From: Ferrovibrio sp046297595
Lineage (GTDB): Bacteria > Pseudomonadota > Alphaproteobacteria > Ferrovibrionales > Ferrovibrionaceae
Direction of reading: 5' to 3'
Assembly: GCF_046297595.1 (NCBI RefSeq)
Contig: NZ_JBKBHT010000003.1
Coordinates: forward strand, 372,001 to 436,000
DNA length: 64,000 bases
The notes under the pieces are model-generated. The model was not told the origin of the DNA. It saw only the letters and a list, made by a program, of their open reading frames with translations, and searched no databases. Shown here piece by piece: positions 1-7,800 of this stretch (the stretch's first letter is position 1; each line of letters begins with the position of its first letter). The position numbers and the translations under genes were made by a program.

Positions 1-1037
1 GCGGCAATGCCAGTCATCACCAGCCGCGCGAGGAGGCCATCGCCGACGACAGCGTCGCCTTCACGCTGGACGAGGATGTGTTCGTCGAACGTGGCGTCTT
101 GGCCAGCCACCCGGACCAGGCCCCACGCGAGGCCAGTCGCATTGCCGTGCGGCTGTTCTGGCTGGACAAGGCACCGCTGAAACCCGGCGACCGCCTGACG
201 CTGAAAATCGGCACCACCGAACGCGAGGTCGAGATCGAGGCGATCACCGAGGCGCTGGACGTGGAATCCTTAAGCAGTGCCGATGCTGCGCAGATCGAAC
301 GCAACGGCGTGGCCCGCGCGATCCTGCGCTGCCGCCGGCCGCTGGCGCTGGATCTCTACGATGCGCTGCCGCGTACCGGACGCGGCGTGCTGATCCGCGG
401 GCCGCAGATCGCCGGCGGTCTGGTGATCGAGGACGTATTGCAGCAGGCCACCCCGGCCACCGTGGCCGTGGATTCGAGTGTTACCGGACAGGACCGCGCC
501 GCCGTAAATGGTCATCGTGGCGGGGTGCTGTGGCTGACCGGTTTGTCGGGCGCTGGTAAGTCGACTCTGGCAATGGCGGCGCAGGCGGCATTGTTCGCGC
601 GCGACCGCCAGGTAACGGTGCTGGATGGCGACAACCTGCGCCATGGCCTGAATCGCGACCTGGGATTCTCGGATGCCGACCGTGCGGAGAATATCCGTCG
701 TATCGCCGAAGTGGCGAAGCTGATGAGCGATGCCGGCCTGATCGTGCTGGTTTCCGCCATCAGCCCGCTACAACAGCAGCGCGATCATGCGCGTACGATC
801 ATTGGCGAGAACTTCCACGAAATTTTTGTGCAGGCCGATCTTGCGACCTGCGAGGCGCGCGACCCCAAGGGCTTGTATAAGCGCGCCCGTGCCGGAGAAA
901 TTGCCGGTTTCACGGGCATCTCGGCGCCTTATGAGGCGCCACGGACACCACAGTTGACACTCGACACCACGCAGTGCGCCCTGTCGGAAACGGTGCAGAC
1001 TCTGGTAGACTATGCCCTGCGCAGCTTTGCTGCGTGA
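1..1037 (+). CDS. cysNC: bifunctional sulfate adenylyltransferase subunit 1 / adenylylsulfate kinase (3' part)
   Basis: The gene enters from the left edge; its frame is open from position 3. The first ~145 residues match the beta-barrel end of the GTP-binding sulfate adenylyltransferase subunit CysN. The rest is a complete APS kinase domain (CysC) with the Walker A loop GLSGAGKST near 540-565, followed by DGDNLRHGLN and the AENIRR segment typical of APS kinases. The protein would make APS from sulfate and ATP with CysD, then phosphorylate it to PAPS in the cytosol. CysN-CysC fusions are common in alphaproteobacteria. The start and the GTPase domain lie outside the window. The next gene, a TauE/SafE exporter, also suggests sulfur metabolism. 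Confidence 0.95.
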   Translation, partial: GNASHHQPREEAIADDSVAFTLDEDVFVERGVLASHPDQAPREASRIAVRLFWLDKAPLKPGDRLTLKIGTTEREVEIEAITEALDVESLSSADAAQIERNGVARAILRCRRPLALDLYDALPRTGRGVLIRGPQIAGGLVIEDVLQQATPATVAVDSSVTGQDRAAVNGHRGGVLWLTGLSGAGKSTLAMAAQAALFARDRQVTVLDGDNLRHGLNRDLGFSDADRAENIRRIAEVAKLMSDAGLIVLVSAISPLQQQRDHARTIIGENFHEIFVQADLATCEARDPKGLYKRARAGEIAGFTGISAPYEAPRTPQLTLDTTQCALSETVQTLVDYALRSFAA

Positions 1038-1077
1038 TATTTCTCCGGTTCAAGCGTTACCGTAACCAGGAGGCGGC

Positions 1078-1851
1078 GTGGATTTCGATCTGGCGCTTTT
1101 TGCCGCTGTAGGCTTTGCCGCACAGCTTATCGATGGTGCCATCGGCATGGGCTATGGCGTGATCGCCAGCAGCGTGCTGGTGGCGACCGGCCTGCCGCCG
1201 GCGGTGGCCAGCGCCGCCGTGCATGTCACCAAGATTCCCACCGGCATTGCCTCGGCCCTGTCGCACTGGAAGTTCGGCAATATCGACTGGGCCGTCTGCC
1301 GCCGCCTGATCCTGCCCGGCATCGTGGGCGGCATCGTCGGCGCCAGCGTGATCGCCTTGCTGCCGCTGAACGTGATCCGGCCGCTGGCCGCGCTGTATCT
1401 GGGCGTCATGGGCATCGTGGTGATTCTGCGCGCCATGCGCTGGCACGGCTTTGCTCCGGTTGCCATCGACGCGCCGAAAGGCCGGCCCGGCATCGTCGGG
1501 CTGTTCGGCGGCCTGTTCGATTCCTTCGGCGGCGGCTGGGGCCCGATCGTCACCACCAGCCTGATCATGCAGGGCCGCGATCCGCGCAAGGCCGTCGGTT
1601 CAGCCAACACGGCGGAACCCGTCGTGGCCGCCGTGCAGGCTGCGGTGTTTTCCTTCTGGCTGGGCGCGGCCACGCTCACCACCATCGGCAGCACCGCGCT
1701 GGCGATCATGATCGGCGCCCTGCTGGCCGCGCCGGTAGCGGCCTTCCTGGTCAACCGTCTGCCCGGCCGGCTGATTGCCGGCGCCGTGGGCATCGTGCTG
1801 ATCGGCATCAACATGCCGACCCTGATCATGCTGATCGGGAAACTTCTGTAG
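1078..1851 (+). CDS. TauE/SafE family sulfite/organosulfonate exporter
   Basis: A 257-residue, strongly hydrophobic protein with about eight predicted membrane segments. It has the two glycine-rich repeats of the TauE/SafE (DUF81) family, seen around IDGAIGMGYG near the N-terminus and FGGLFDSFGGGWGP in the middle. The GTG start is preceded by AGGAGG at 1068-1073. Family members export sulfite, sulfoacetate or related anions across the inner membrane. Its position 40 bp downstream of cysNC on the same strand fits a role in sulfur anion balance, but the substrate cannot be read from sequence. Confidence 0.88.
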   Translation: MDFDLALFAAVGFAAQLIDGAIGMGYGVIASSVLVATGLPPAVASAAVHVTKIPTGIASALSHWKFGNIDWAVCRRLILPGIVGGIVGASVIALLPLNVIRPLAALYLGVMGIVVILRAMRWHGFAPVAIDAPKGRPGIVGLFGGLFDSFGGGWGPIVTTSLIMQGRDPRKAVGSANTAEPVVAAVQAAVFSFWLGAATLTTIGSTALAIMIGALLAAPVAAFLVNRLPGRLIAGAVGIVLIGINMPTLIMLIGKLL

Positions 1852-1877
1852 CGACCCGCCTGATTATATTCGCCTGA

Positions 1878-2210
1878 TCACATCCGCGGTGCCGCGCGCC
1901 AGTGATAGCGGCCGTCGCGGAAGCCGGCGAAATACTTGCCGATATCGGGATGGTTCACCGGGCCGGCCTCTGAATCGGGCAGCAGGTTCTGCTCCGAGAC
2001 ATAGGCGACATAGGATGATTGCGCGTTCTCGGCCAGCAGATGATAAAAGGGCTGGTCCTTGCGTGGGCGCAGGTCGGGGGGGATCGACTGCCACCATTCT
2101 TCGGTGTTGCTGAACACCGGATCGACGTCGAAGATCACGCCGCGGAACGGAAACAGCCTGTGGCGCACCACATCTCCGATGGCAAATTTGGCAACCCGGG
2201 TTTCGGGCAT
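1878..2210 (-). CDS. hspQ: heat shock protein HspQ
   Basis: About 110 residues of the HspQ / hemimethylated-DNA-binding (YccV) family. Recognisable blocks are KFAIGDVVRHRLFPFRGVIFDVDP, read here as two adjoining parts, then PFYHLLAENA and YVSEQNLLPD. In enterobacteria HspQ helps target or adjust proteolysis by Lon. An upstream GTG at 2246 would add 12 residues, but the ATG at 2210 has a GGGGA ribosome site just before it, and the extra residues come from a tandem repeat, so 2210 is preferred. The gene follows an SDR gene on the same strand. Confidence 0.88.
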   Translation of the reverse strand: MPETRVAKFAIGDVVRHRLFPFRGVIFDVDPVFSNTEEWWQSIPPDLRPRKDQPFYHLLAENAQSSYVAYVSEQNLLPDSEAGPVNHPDIGKYFAGFRDGRYHWRAAPRM

Positions 2211-2222
2211 CGTCTTCCCCGC

Positions 2223-2270
2223 ATACTCACTCAACAGGATACTCACTCAACAGGATACCGACTCAATAGG
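2223..2270. repeat. three 16-bp tandem units at the SDR/hspQ junction
   Basis: Units at 2223-2238 and 2239-2254 are identical (ATACTCACTCAACAGG). The third, 2255-2270, differs at four positions and contains the stop codon and last codons of the SDR gene. The array therefore looks like slippage duplication of the SDR gene tail into the leader of hspQ. Confidence 0.85.
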
Positions 2271-3015
2271 TCGCGCGGCCGCCGCTCAGATCGAACACCG
2301 CACCGGTGGTGAAGGAATTCTCCGCCGACAGCAGCCAGGCCACCATCGCCGCGATCTCATCCACCGCCACGAAGCGGCCGCGTGGTATCTTCGATAGCAT
2401 ATAGTCGATATGGGTCTGCGTCATCTGGTCGAAAATCGCGGTTTTCGCCGCCGCCGGGGTGATGCAGTTCACCGCGATGTCCTGTCCGGCCAGTTCCTTG
2501 CCCAGCGACTTGGTCAGCGCGATCACCCCGGCCTTGGCCGCCGAATAGGCCGAGGCATTGGGGTTGCCTTCCTTGCCGGCGATGGAGGCGACATTGACGA
2601 TACGGCCATAACCGGCCGCCTTCATCAGCGGCACCACGGCACGGCAGCAATGGAACACCCCGGTCAGGTCAATGGCGATCACCTGGTGCCAGTCGGCCAG
2701 CGGATACTGATCCAGTGGCGCATTCGACCCGGCGATGCCGGCATTGTTGACCAGCAGATCAATGCCGCCCAGCGCCGCCCCGGTCTTAGCCGTCGCCTGC
2801 TCCACGCTGGCCCAGTCGGTGACGTCCACGCTCACCGCCTCGACGCGGCCCAGCCCAGCCAGGTCGCCGGCCACGCGGGCGGCCAGCGCGGCATCGCGAT
2901 CCCAGATCGCAACCGATGCCCCGGACCGCAGCAGGCGTTCGGCCACCGCGCGGCCGATGCCCTGCGCCCCGCCAGTCACCACTCCGCGCCGGCCCTTCAG
3001 ATCAATGGCATTCAT
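2263..3015 (-). CDS. SDR family NAD(P)-dependent oxidoreductase
   Basis: A 250-residue classical short-chain dehydrogenase. The dinucleotide loop TGGAQGIG is near residue 15, NNAG near residue 90, and the catalytic Ser-Tyr-Lys set is present (NVASIAGKEG followed by YSAAK). The C-terminus ends GGRATY. Overall it resembles 3-oxoacyl-ACP or 3-hydroxyacyl reductases (FabG-like) more than sugar dehydrogenases, but the substrate is not determinable. The ATG at 3015 has GGGAAGAG about 8 bases upstream. It probably shares a leftward transcript with hspQ. Confidence 0.9.
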   Translation of the reverse strand: MNAIDLKGRRGVVTGGAQGIGRAVAERLLRSGASVAIWDRDAALAARVAGDLAGLGRVEAVSVDVTDWASVEQATAKTGAALGGIDLLVNNAGIAGSNAPLDQYPLADWHQVIAIDLTGVFHCCRAVVPLMKAAGYGRIVNVASIAGKEGNPNASAYSAAKAGVIALTKSLGKELAGQDIAVNCITPAAAKTAIFDQMTQTHIDYMLSKIPRGRFVAVDEIAAMVAWLLSAENSFTTGAVFDLSGGRATY

Positions 3016-3122
3016 TTGAGTCTCTCTTCCCTTGTTCCCACCGCAGGCTAGCAGACCAAACTGTCATCATGACAGCCTTTGCAGGCCAACGCCGTATGCC
3101 TAATCTGGCCTGGGGAATCGGG

Positions 3123-3638
3123 ATGCAGATCGCGGAACGCACAGTCGATACGGAATGGCCGGAAACACTGCCGGCGCCGCTGGAGCGGTTTCACGCCTAC
3201 TGGCAGAACCTGCGGCGACGGGCCGGACGCGTCCCGCGCCGTCGCGAGATCGACCCGCTGGAAATCCCGCGCGGCCTGCTGCCGGGGATCGGCATCTTCG
3301 ACTGGCTGCCGCAGACCGGCGGGGCGATCCGCATCCGCTACCGCCTGCTGGGCGACAACCACATACGGGCGATCCAGCGGAATCTGAGCGGCTGCTATTT
3401 CGATGAGGTGCATGCCCCCAACACGGTCGCCGCCCTGCTGGCGGAGTATGCCGGCATCCTGGCCAGTGGGGAACCTGCCTATGTGCGGCGCGCCACGCCT
3501 CTGCCCAATCATGAATTCGCCGTATTTCAACGCATCATTGCTCCCCTGCTGGACGAACAGGACCAGCCGCGCCATCTGATCGGCTACTGGCTATGGGAAA
3601 ATCTGGGCAATGAGCAACGTTACCGCAGCACCCTCTGA
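3123..3638 (+). CDS. PAS-domain (PAS_5-like) protein
   Basis: A soluble protein of about 171 residues. A charged helix comes first (ERFHAYWQNLRRRAGRVPRRREIDP), then a PAS-like core with FDWLPQ, IRIRYRLLGDN and a closing strand LIGYWLWENLG. This matches the small alphaproteobacterial PAS_5 proteins, which have no effector domain and no known function. ATGs at 3069 and 3096 are in frame, but the one at 3123 has GGGGAATC just upstream and best matches the usual family length. The end overlaps the next gene by 29 bases. Confidence 0.7.
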   Translation: MQIAERTVDTEWPETLPAPLERFHAYWQNLRRRAGRVPRRREIDPLEIPRGLLPGIGIFDWLPQTGGAIRIRYRLLGDNHIRAIQRNLSGCYFDEVHAPNTVAALLAEYAGILASGEPAYVRRATPLPNHEFAVFQRIIAPLLDEQDQPRHLIGYWLWENLGNEQRYRSTL

Positions 3639-4209
3639 CATCACTGCCGATATCGTGTTGGATTTCTGGTTCGATCGTGGCGGCGCCGAAGCGCTGAAGC
3701 CGCGCAAGGTGTGGTGGGAGAAGAACCCGGCCTTCGACGAGGAGATTCGCCGGCGCTTTGGGGCGGCCGTGGAGCATGCGCTGGACGGCGGCTATGAGGC
3801 CTGGGCCGGACAGGCCGAGGGCGCGCTGGCCCTGATCATCCTGCTCGACCAGTTTCCGCGCAACCTGTTCCGCGGCAGCGCCAGGGCCTTTGCCGGCGAC
3901 GAGCGGGCGCGCGCCGTTGCACGGCAGATGACGGACAGAGGCCACGATATCGGCCTGCCGCCGGTGATGCGGCAATTCGCCTACATGCCGTTCGAGCACA
4001 GCGAGGCGTTGGCCGACCAGGATTTCAGTTGCCTGTTATTCGCCGCGCTTGAGAAGGACCTGCCGGGCCACGACATTCTGGACTTTGCCGAACGGCATCG
4101 CGCCATCATTGCGCGCTTCGGCCGCTTTCCGCATCGCAATGCAGCGCTGGGCCGCGACAGCACGCCGGAGGAAACCGAATTCCTCAGGCAGCCTGGATCG
4201 TCGTTCTGA
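3610..4209 (+). CDS. DUF924 family protein
   Basis: A 199-residue protein with the usual DUF924 landmarks: VLDFWFDRGGAEALKPRKVWW at the start in outline, LILLDQFPRNLFRGSARAFAGD in the middle (the Q-F-P-R-N segment), MPFEHSE, and the family ending FLRQPGSSF. The protein is expected to be soluble and all-helical with a TPR-like fold; no biochemical role is established. It overlaps the end of the PAS-type gene, suggesting co-translation, and its last 26 bases overlap the end of the convergent HxlR gene. Confidence 0.9.
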   Translation: MSNVTAAPSDITADIVLDFWFDRGGAEALKPRKVWWEKNPAFDEEIRRRFGAAVEHALDGGYEAWAGQAEGALALIILLDQFPRNLFRGSARAFAGDERARAVARQMTDRGHDIGLPPVMRQFAYMPFEHSEALADQDFSCLLFAALEKDLPGHDILDFAERHRAIIARFGRFPHRNAALGRDSTPEETEFLRQPGSSF

Positions 4210-4930
4210 TCGATTCCGGCGGCACGAGGGTCGAAACCGTGGCGAAATGCGGCTGGGGCGGCTCGGTGATTCCGAAACGCTCCATGAAATAATCGAGCGC
4301 ATCACCGCTACCGCCAATGTCCACCTCGCCGGCCCGGCGCGCCTGCCGCAGACTTTTGAGGCCATGCACGACGCGGAAGAAATCCAGCAGGTCGGCATCG
4401 ATGGTGAGATCCACCTCGAAACCCATATCCGTGTAGCAGAGATCCACCTCGCCATCGCGCAGGATCATCCACCATTGCCGCAGCTTGTGGTCCCGGCTGG
4501 GGACGTTGCGGAAACGGAAATGGAAAACGAAATTCAGGCCGCGCGACGCGTCGCCCATCAGCGCATTGCGCATCGACCACATCAGATGCGTGACATTGCG
4601 GTCTTCCGCATCGACATACGGCACGCGCCAGTCAGTGCCCCAGTACCCCAGCAGGTCGATCAGCGGCCGCAATGCATCGCCGGCCGGCGTGAGGCGATAG
4701 ATATGGCCGCGCTGGCCCTCGGCGCGGATCCGCAGGATCAGGCCATCCTGCTCCATCTCGCGCAGGCGACGCGCCAGCAGGCTGCGCGCCATCAGCGGCA
4801 CGCCGTTCTGGATATCGCTGAAGCGTTCGCTGCCGCGCATGAGTTCGTAGAGGATCAACGGCGTCCAGCGTCCGGTGATCACCTCGGCGGCTTTGGCGAC
4901 CGGGCAGAAGGAACCATATCGATTGGCCAT
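4184..4930 (-). CDS. HxlR family transcriptional regulator with C-terminal ligand-type domain
   Basis: A 248-residue protein. Residues ~5-95 are an HxlR winged helix: CPVAKAAEVITGRWTPLILYEL has the conserved early Cys and the W-T-P-L-I turn, then RFSDIQ and RSLLARRLREMEQDGLI. The remaining ~140 residues form a second domain seen in longer HxlR relatives and plausibly a sensor. It is divergent from the hydrolase/acyl-CoA dehydrogenase region. An operator-like motif sits 36 bp upstream of its start and recurs before the dehydrogenase (4966-4980 and 5928-5942), so it is the natural candidate to control both. Confidence 0.88.
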   Translation of the reverse strand: MANRYGSFCPVAKAAEVITGRWTPLILYELMRGSERFSDIQNGVPLMARSLLARRLREMEQDGLILRIRAEGQRGHIYRLTPAGDALRPLIDLLGYWGTDWRVPYVDAEDRNVTHLMWSMRNALMGDASRGLNFVFHFRFRNVPSRDHKLRQWWMILRDGEVDLCYTDMGFEVDLTIDADLLDFFRVVHGLKSLRQARRAGEVDIGGSGDALDYFMERFGITEPPQPHFATVSTLVPPESIRTTIQAA

Positions 4931-4965
4931 GCCGGATTCTTACCGCGGCGCCCCTGCAACTCAAA

Positions 4966-4980
4966 GTTCCAAATTGATAC
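4966..4980. promoter_or_regulatory. candidate HxlR operator, copy 1
   Basis: GTTCC-AAATT-GATAC lies between the divergent HxlR and hydrolase genes. The left half and AATT core match the perfect inverted repeat at 5928-5942; the right half is degenerate. Its assignment to the HxlR protein is inference from location. Confidence 0.45.
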
Positions 4981-5033
4981 TTCAGCCGCGATCACGCGGA
5001 CGTCATGGTGCGCCCCGAACCAGGGGGCAGCGA

Positions 5034-7154
5034 ATGACCGGGACGCGTACGGAGCAACTCGATACATCGAGAGAAGCACATACATTTAGTGTGCTTCCAT
5101 CTGGCTTTTCCGTCGGCTGCGGCGATACGGGGCATGGCCGGCCCGTCGCGCTGCTGCATTGTTCGGGTGCCAGCCGCACGCACTGGGACAGGCTGGACAA
5201 GGCCTGGTCCGCCATCGCGGACAAGCCGCGCCGCATGCTGTGTCCCGAACTTTTCGGCTGCGGCCAGACCGGCCGCTGGCCCAACCGCCGCCCCATCACG
5301 CTGCAGGATCATGTGCATCTGGTCGCTGGGATGCTGGCCAGGGCGGGCGAACCGGTCGACCTGGTCGGCCATTCCTTCGGCGGCGCCGTCGCCCTGCAAT
5401 TCGCCCATATGTTCCCCGAGCGGGTGCGCACACTGACGCTGATCGAGCCATCGGCCTTCTTCCTGCTGCGCGACGACGGCCCGGAGGCGGATCATCTGTT
5501 CGCCGAGGCGGCAAACCTGGCGCGTGTGGTGCGAAGCGGCGCCATGAGCGGCACGCGCCAAGCCCGGCACGACACCATGGCGTTTTTCATGGACTACTGG
5601 AACGGCGCCGGGAAATGGGCCGCTCTGCCCCCGCCGGCCCAAGACGCGATGGCAGAGATGACCGACGTGATCGCCCAGGACATCTTCGCCGTGTTCGCGG
5701 AAGCGACCCGCCTGCCCGATTATGCATCGATCACAATTCCGACATTGCTGGTCAGCGGCGGTCGCTCGCCCGGGCCGGTCAACCACATCGTACGGCGGCT
5801 GGAGGCGACCATCCCGAAGGCGCACCGCGTCTGCATCGAGGATGCGGCGCACATGATTCCACTGACGCATGCCGGGGAACTGGCAGCATTGCTGCACGAG
5901 ATGCAGGCCGGCACCGGCCGCGGCGCGGTTCCGAATTGGAACTTTAGGCCGGCCCGAGCCGCAGGCATTGTGCCGCCCTCAACCGAATCCCGAGGAGGAG
6001 TTCACCCCATGAATGCGCCACTGACTGAACAGCGCAAGATCGCCGCGGCCAGCGGCAGCCCGGTGGAGCGCGTGCGTTCGCTGGCCGCTGGTTTCGCCCG
6101 CCGCGCCGCCGATTACGATACCCATGACCGTTTCGCCGCCGAGAATTTCGCCGAGATCAAGGCCGCCGGCCTGCTGGCCGCTGGCGTGCCGGCCGAACTG
6201 GGCGGCGGCGATGCGTCCTATCGCGACATGAGCGAGATGCTGCGCGAAATGGCGCATCATTGCAGCGGCACGGCCCTGGCCCTGGCGATGCACACGCATC
6301 CGCTGATGGCCAATGTCTGGCGCTGGCGCCGCGAAAAGGCGCCGGTGGAAGGCCTGCTCAAGCGCGTGGCAGCCGAGAACCTCATGCTGCTGTCGACCGG
6401 CGGCAACGACTGGCTGAACGGCTCGGGCAATGCCGAGGCTGTGGACGGCGGCTATCGCATCTCGGCGCGCAAGCGTTTCGTCAGCGGTGCCGAAGCCGGC
6501 GACCTGCTGATGACCATGGCGATCCATGGCGATACCGTGCTGCATGCCGGCGTGTCGATGAAGGCCGAAGGCGTGCGCATCGAGCAGACTTGGCGCACGC
6601 TGGGCATGCGCGCCAGCGGATCGCAGGACGTGGTGCTGGACAAGGTGTTCGTGCCCGAAGCCGCCATCGCGGTGAAACGCCCGGCCGGCGTCTGGCATCC
6701 CTTCTTCCATCTGGTGAGCATGGTTGCCTTCCCGCTGATCTACAGCGTGTATCGCGGCGTGGGCGAGCGGCTGCGCGACGAGGCCGTCGCACTGGCCTCG
6801 AAGCGCCGGCTGGAGGGCGACGCGCAGCTGCAGGTCGGCGCGATGGAAGCCGCACTGGCAGCCGTCGTGGCAGCGCATGAAAAGATGGTTGACATCGCCG
6901 ACCATGCCACGCCCGGACCGGAAACCTCGGCCATGGTGATGACCCTGAAGCGGACCATGACCGACAGCCTGCTGACGCTGGGCAATGCGGCGCTGGATGC
7001 CGCCGGCGGCAGCGCCTTCTATCGCGTGAATACCGTGGAGCGGCTGTTCCGCGACCTGCAGGCCGCACGCTACCACCCGCTGACGACCCTGTCGCAGCAG
7101 CGGCTGGCCGGACGGTTGGCGCTCGGACTGGATGCCGACGGCCGCGCGGCCTGA
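5034..7154 (+). CDS. alpha/beta hydrolase reading in frame into acyl-CoA dehydrogenase
   Basis: From the ATG at 5034 (GGGGG upstream) the first ~290 residues are an alpha/beta-fold hydrolase. The nucleophile elbow GHSFGG is near residue 120 and the catalytic His lies in DAAHMIP near residue 270. The usual Asp position in the strand before it reads GGRSPGP, so the acid may come from elsewhere. There is no stop after the hydrolase domain: about 35 linker residues run directly into the start of the acyl-CoA dehydrogenase at 6009. Either the product is a ~706-residue fusion, or a lost stop leaves the hydrolase extended. An in-frame ATG further left at 4875 is antisense to the HxlR gene and unlikely. 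Confidence 0.65.
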   Translation: MTGTRTEQLDTSREAHTFSVLPSGFSVGCGDTGHGRPVALLHCSGASRTHWDRLDKAWSAIADKPRRMLCPELFGCGQTGRWPNRRPITLQDHVHLVAGMLARAGEPVDLVGHSFGGAVALQFAHMFPERVRTLTLIEPSAFFLLRDDGPEADHLFAEAANLARVVRSGAMSGTRQARHDTMAFFMDYWNGAGKWAALPPPAQDAMAEMTDVIAQDIFAVFAEATRLPDYASITIPTLLVSGGRSPGPVNHIVRRLEATIPKAHRVCIEDAAHMIPLTHAGELAALLHEMQAGTGRGAVPNWNFRPARAAGIVPPSTESRGGVHPMNAPLTEQRKIAAASGSPVERVRSLAAGFARRAADYDTHDRFAAENFAEIKAAGLLAAGVPAELGGGDASYRDMSEMLREMAHHCSGTALALAMHTHPLMANVWRWRREKAPVEGLLKRVAAENLMLLSTGGNDWLNGSGNAEAVDGGYRISARKRFVSGAEAGDLLMTMAIHGDTVLHAGVSMKAEGVRIEQTWRTLGMRASGSQDVVLDKVFVPEAAIAVKRPAGVWHPFFHLVSMVAFPLIYSVYRGVGERLRDEAVALASKRRLEGDAQLQVGAMEAALAAVVAAHEKMVDIADHATPGPETSAMVMTLKRTMTDSLLTLGNAALDAAGGSAFYRVNTVERLFRDLQAARYHPLTTLSQQRLAGRLALGLDADGRAA
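5928..5942. promoter_or_regulatory. candidate HxlR operator, copy 2
   Basis: GTTCC-GAATT-GGAAC is a perfect 5-bp-arm inverted repeat 66 bp before the acyl-CoA dehydrogenase start. It lies in the linker region of the read-through ORF and shares its left arm and ATT core with the copy at 4966-4980. Confidence 0.5.
6009..7154 (+). CDS. acyl-CoA dehydrogenase family protein
   Basis: A 381-residue flavoprotein of the acyl-CoA dehydrogenase fold. It has an N-terminal helical domain, a central beta domain with RKRFVSGAEAGD and TWRTLGMRASGSQDV (the L-G-M-R-x-S-x-S/T-type segment), and a C-terminal helical bundle ending with HPLTTLSQQRLAGRLALG. The ATG at 6009 has a strong AGGAGGAG site at 5993-6000, so it can be translated on its own even though the hydrolase frame runs into it. 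It probably oxidises a CoA thioester or a related substrate; the catalytic Glu could not be placed with certainty. The transcript ends at the hairpin at 7165-7190. Confidence 0.85.
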   Translation: MNAPLTEQRKIAAASGSPVERVRSLAAGFARRAADYDTHDRFAAENFAEIKAAGLLAAGVPAELGGGDASYRDMSEMLREMAHHCSGTALALAMHTHPLMANVWRWRREKAPVEGLLKRVAAENLMLLSTGGNDWLNGSGNAEAVDGGYRISARKRFVSGAEAGDLLMTMAIHGDTVLHAGVSMKAEGVRIEQTWRTLGMRASGSQDVVLDKVFVPEAAIAVKRPAGVWHPFFHLVSMVAFPLIYSVYRGVGERLRDEAVALASKRRLEGDAQLQVGAMEAALAAVVAAHEKMVDIADHATPGPETSAMVMTLKRTMTDSLLTLGNAALDAAGGSAFYRVNTVERLFRDLQAARYHPLTTLSQQRLAGRLALGLDADGRAA

Positions 7155-7164
7155 CACGGGATAA

Positions 7165-7190
7165 GCTGAAGCGCCTAGCGGCGCTTCAGC
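7165..7190. terminator. bidirectional hairpin terminator embedded in the tag 3' end
   Basis: GCTGAAGCGCC at 7165-7175 pairs perfectly with 7180-7190 around a TAGC loop (11-bp stem) and is followed by TTCTT on the plus strand. It sits between convergent genes, and its right half encodes the last codons of tag. Confidence 0.7.
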
Positions 7191-7783
7191 TTCTTCACCG
7201 CCTGGTGGCGGTGACAATCGACGATGTGGTCGTTGACCATGCCCACCGCCTGCATGAAGGCATAGACAATGGTGGGCCCGACGAAGGTGAAGCCACGCTT
7301 GCGCAGATCCTTCGAAATCGCCTGACTGACGGGCGTTTCGGCGGGCACCTGCTTCAGGCTGGCCCAGGCATTCTGTTTCGGCTTACCGTCCACGTAATTC
7401 CACAGATAATTGGAAAAGCCGTCTTCCTTTTCCATGATCTGCAGCCAGCCGCGCGCATTCAGCACGCTGCCCTCGATCTTGGCCTTGTTGCGCACGATGC
7501 CGGCATCCTGCATCAGGGCATCAAGCTTCTTCGGTGTATAGCGCGCGATCTTCTCGGGCTGGAAGCCGTCGAAGGCTTTGCGGAAATTGTCGCGCTTGCG
7601 CAGGATGGTGATCCAGGACAGGCCGGCCTGGAAGCCGTCGAGGATCAGTTTCTCGAACAGCGCGCGGTCGTCGTATTCCGGCACGCCCCATTCGGTGTCG
7701 TGGTAATGCATGTAAAGCGGATCAGTGCCGCACCAGCCGCAGCGGCACAGGCCATCCTCGCCCTGTGGAACAGACTTCACCAT
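7175..7783 (-). CDS. tag: DNA-3-methyladenine glycosylase I
   Basis: A 202-residue member of the Tag family, which removes 3-methyladenine from alkylated DNA in base-excision repair. It carries the family zinc-binding elements: CGWCGTDPLYMHYHDTEWGVP near the N-terminus in outline (Cys, His) and the C-terminal H-x-V-x-C-H segment (DHIVDCHRH). The helix-hairpin-like middle (GFQAGLSWITILRKR) is also present. It lies 17 bp downstream of ygfZ on the same strand, so the two are likely co-transcribed. Confidence 0.95.
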   Translation of the reverse strand: MVKSVPQGEDGLCRCGWCGTDPLYMHYHDTEWGVPEYDDRALFEKLILDGFQAGLSWITILRKRDNFRKAFDGFQPEKIARYTPKKLDALMQDAGIVRNKAKIEGSVLNARGWLQIMEKEDGFSNYLWNYVDGKPKQNAWASLKQVPAETPVSQAISKDLRKRGFTFVGPTIVYAFMQAVGMVNDHIVDCHRHQAVKKLKRR

Positions 7784-7800
7784 GCAGCGCCCCCGCAGCC

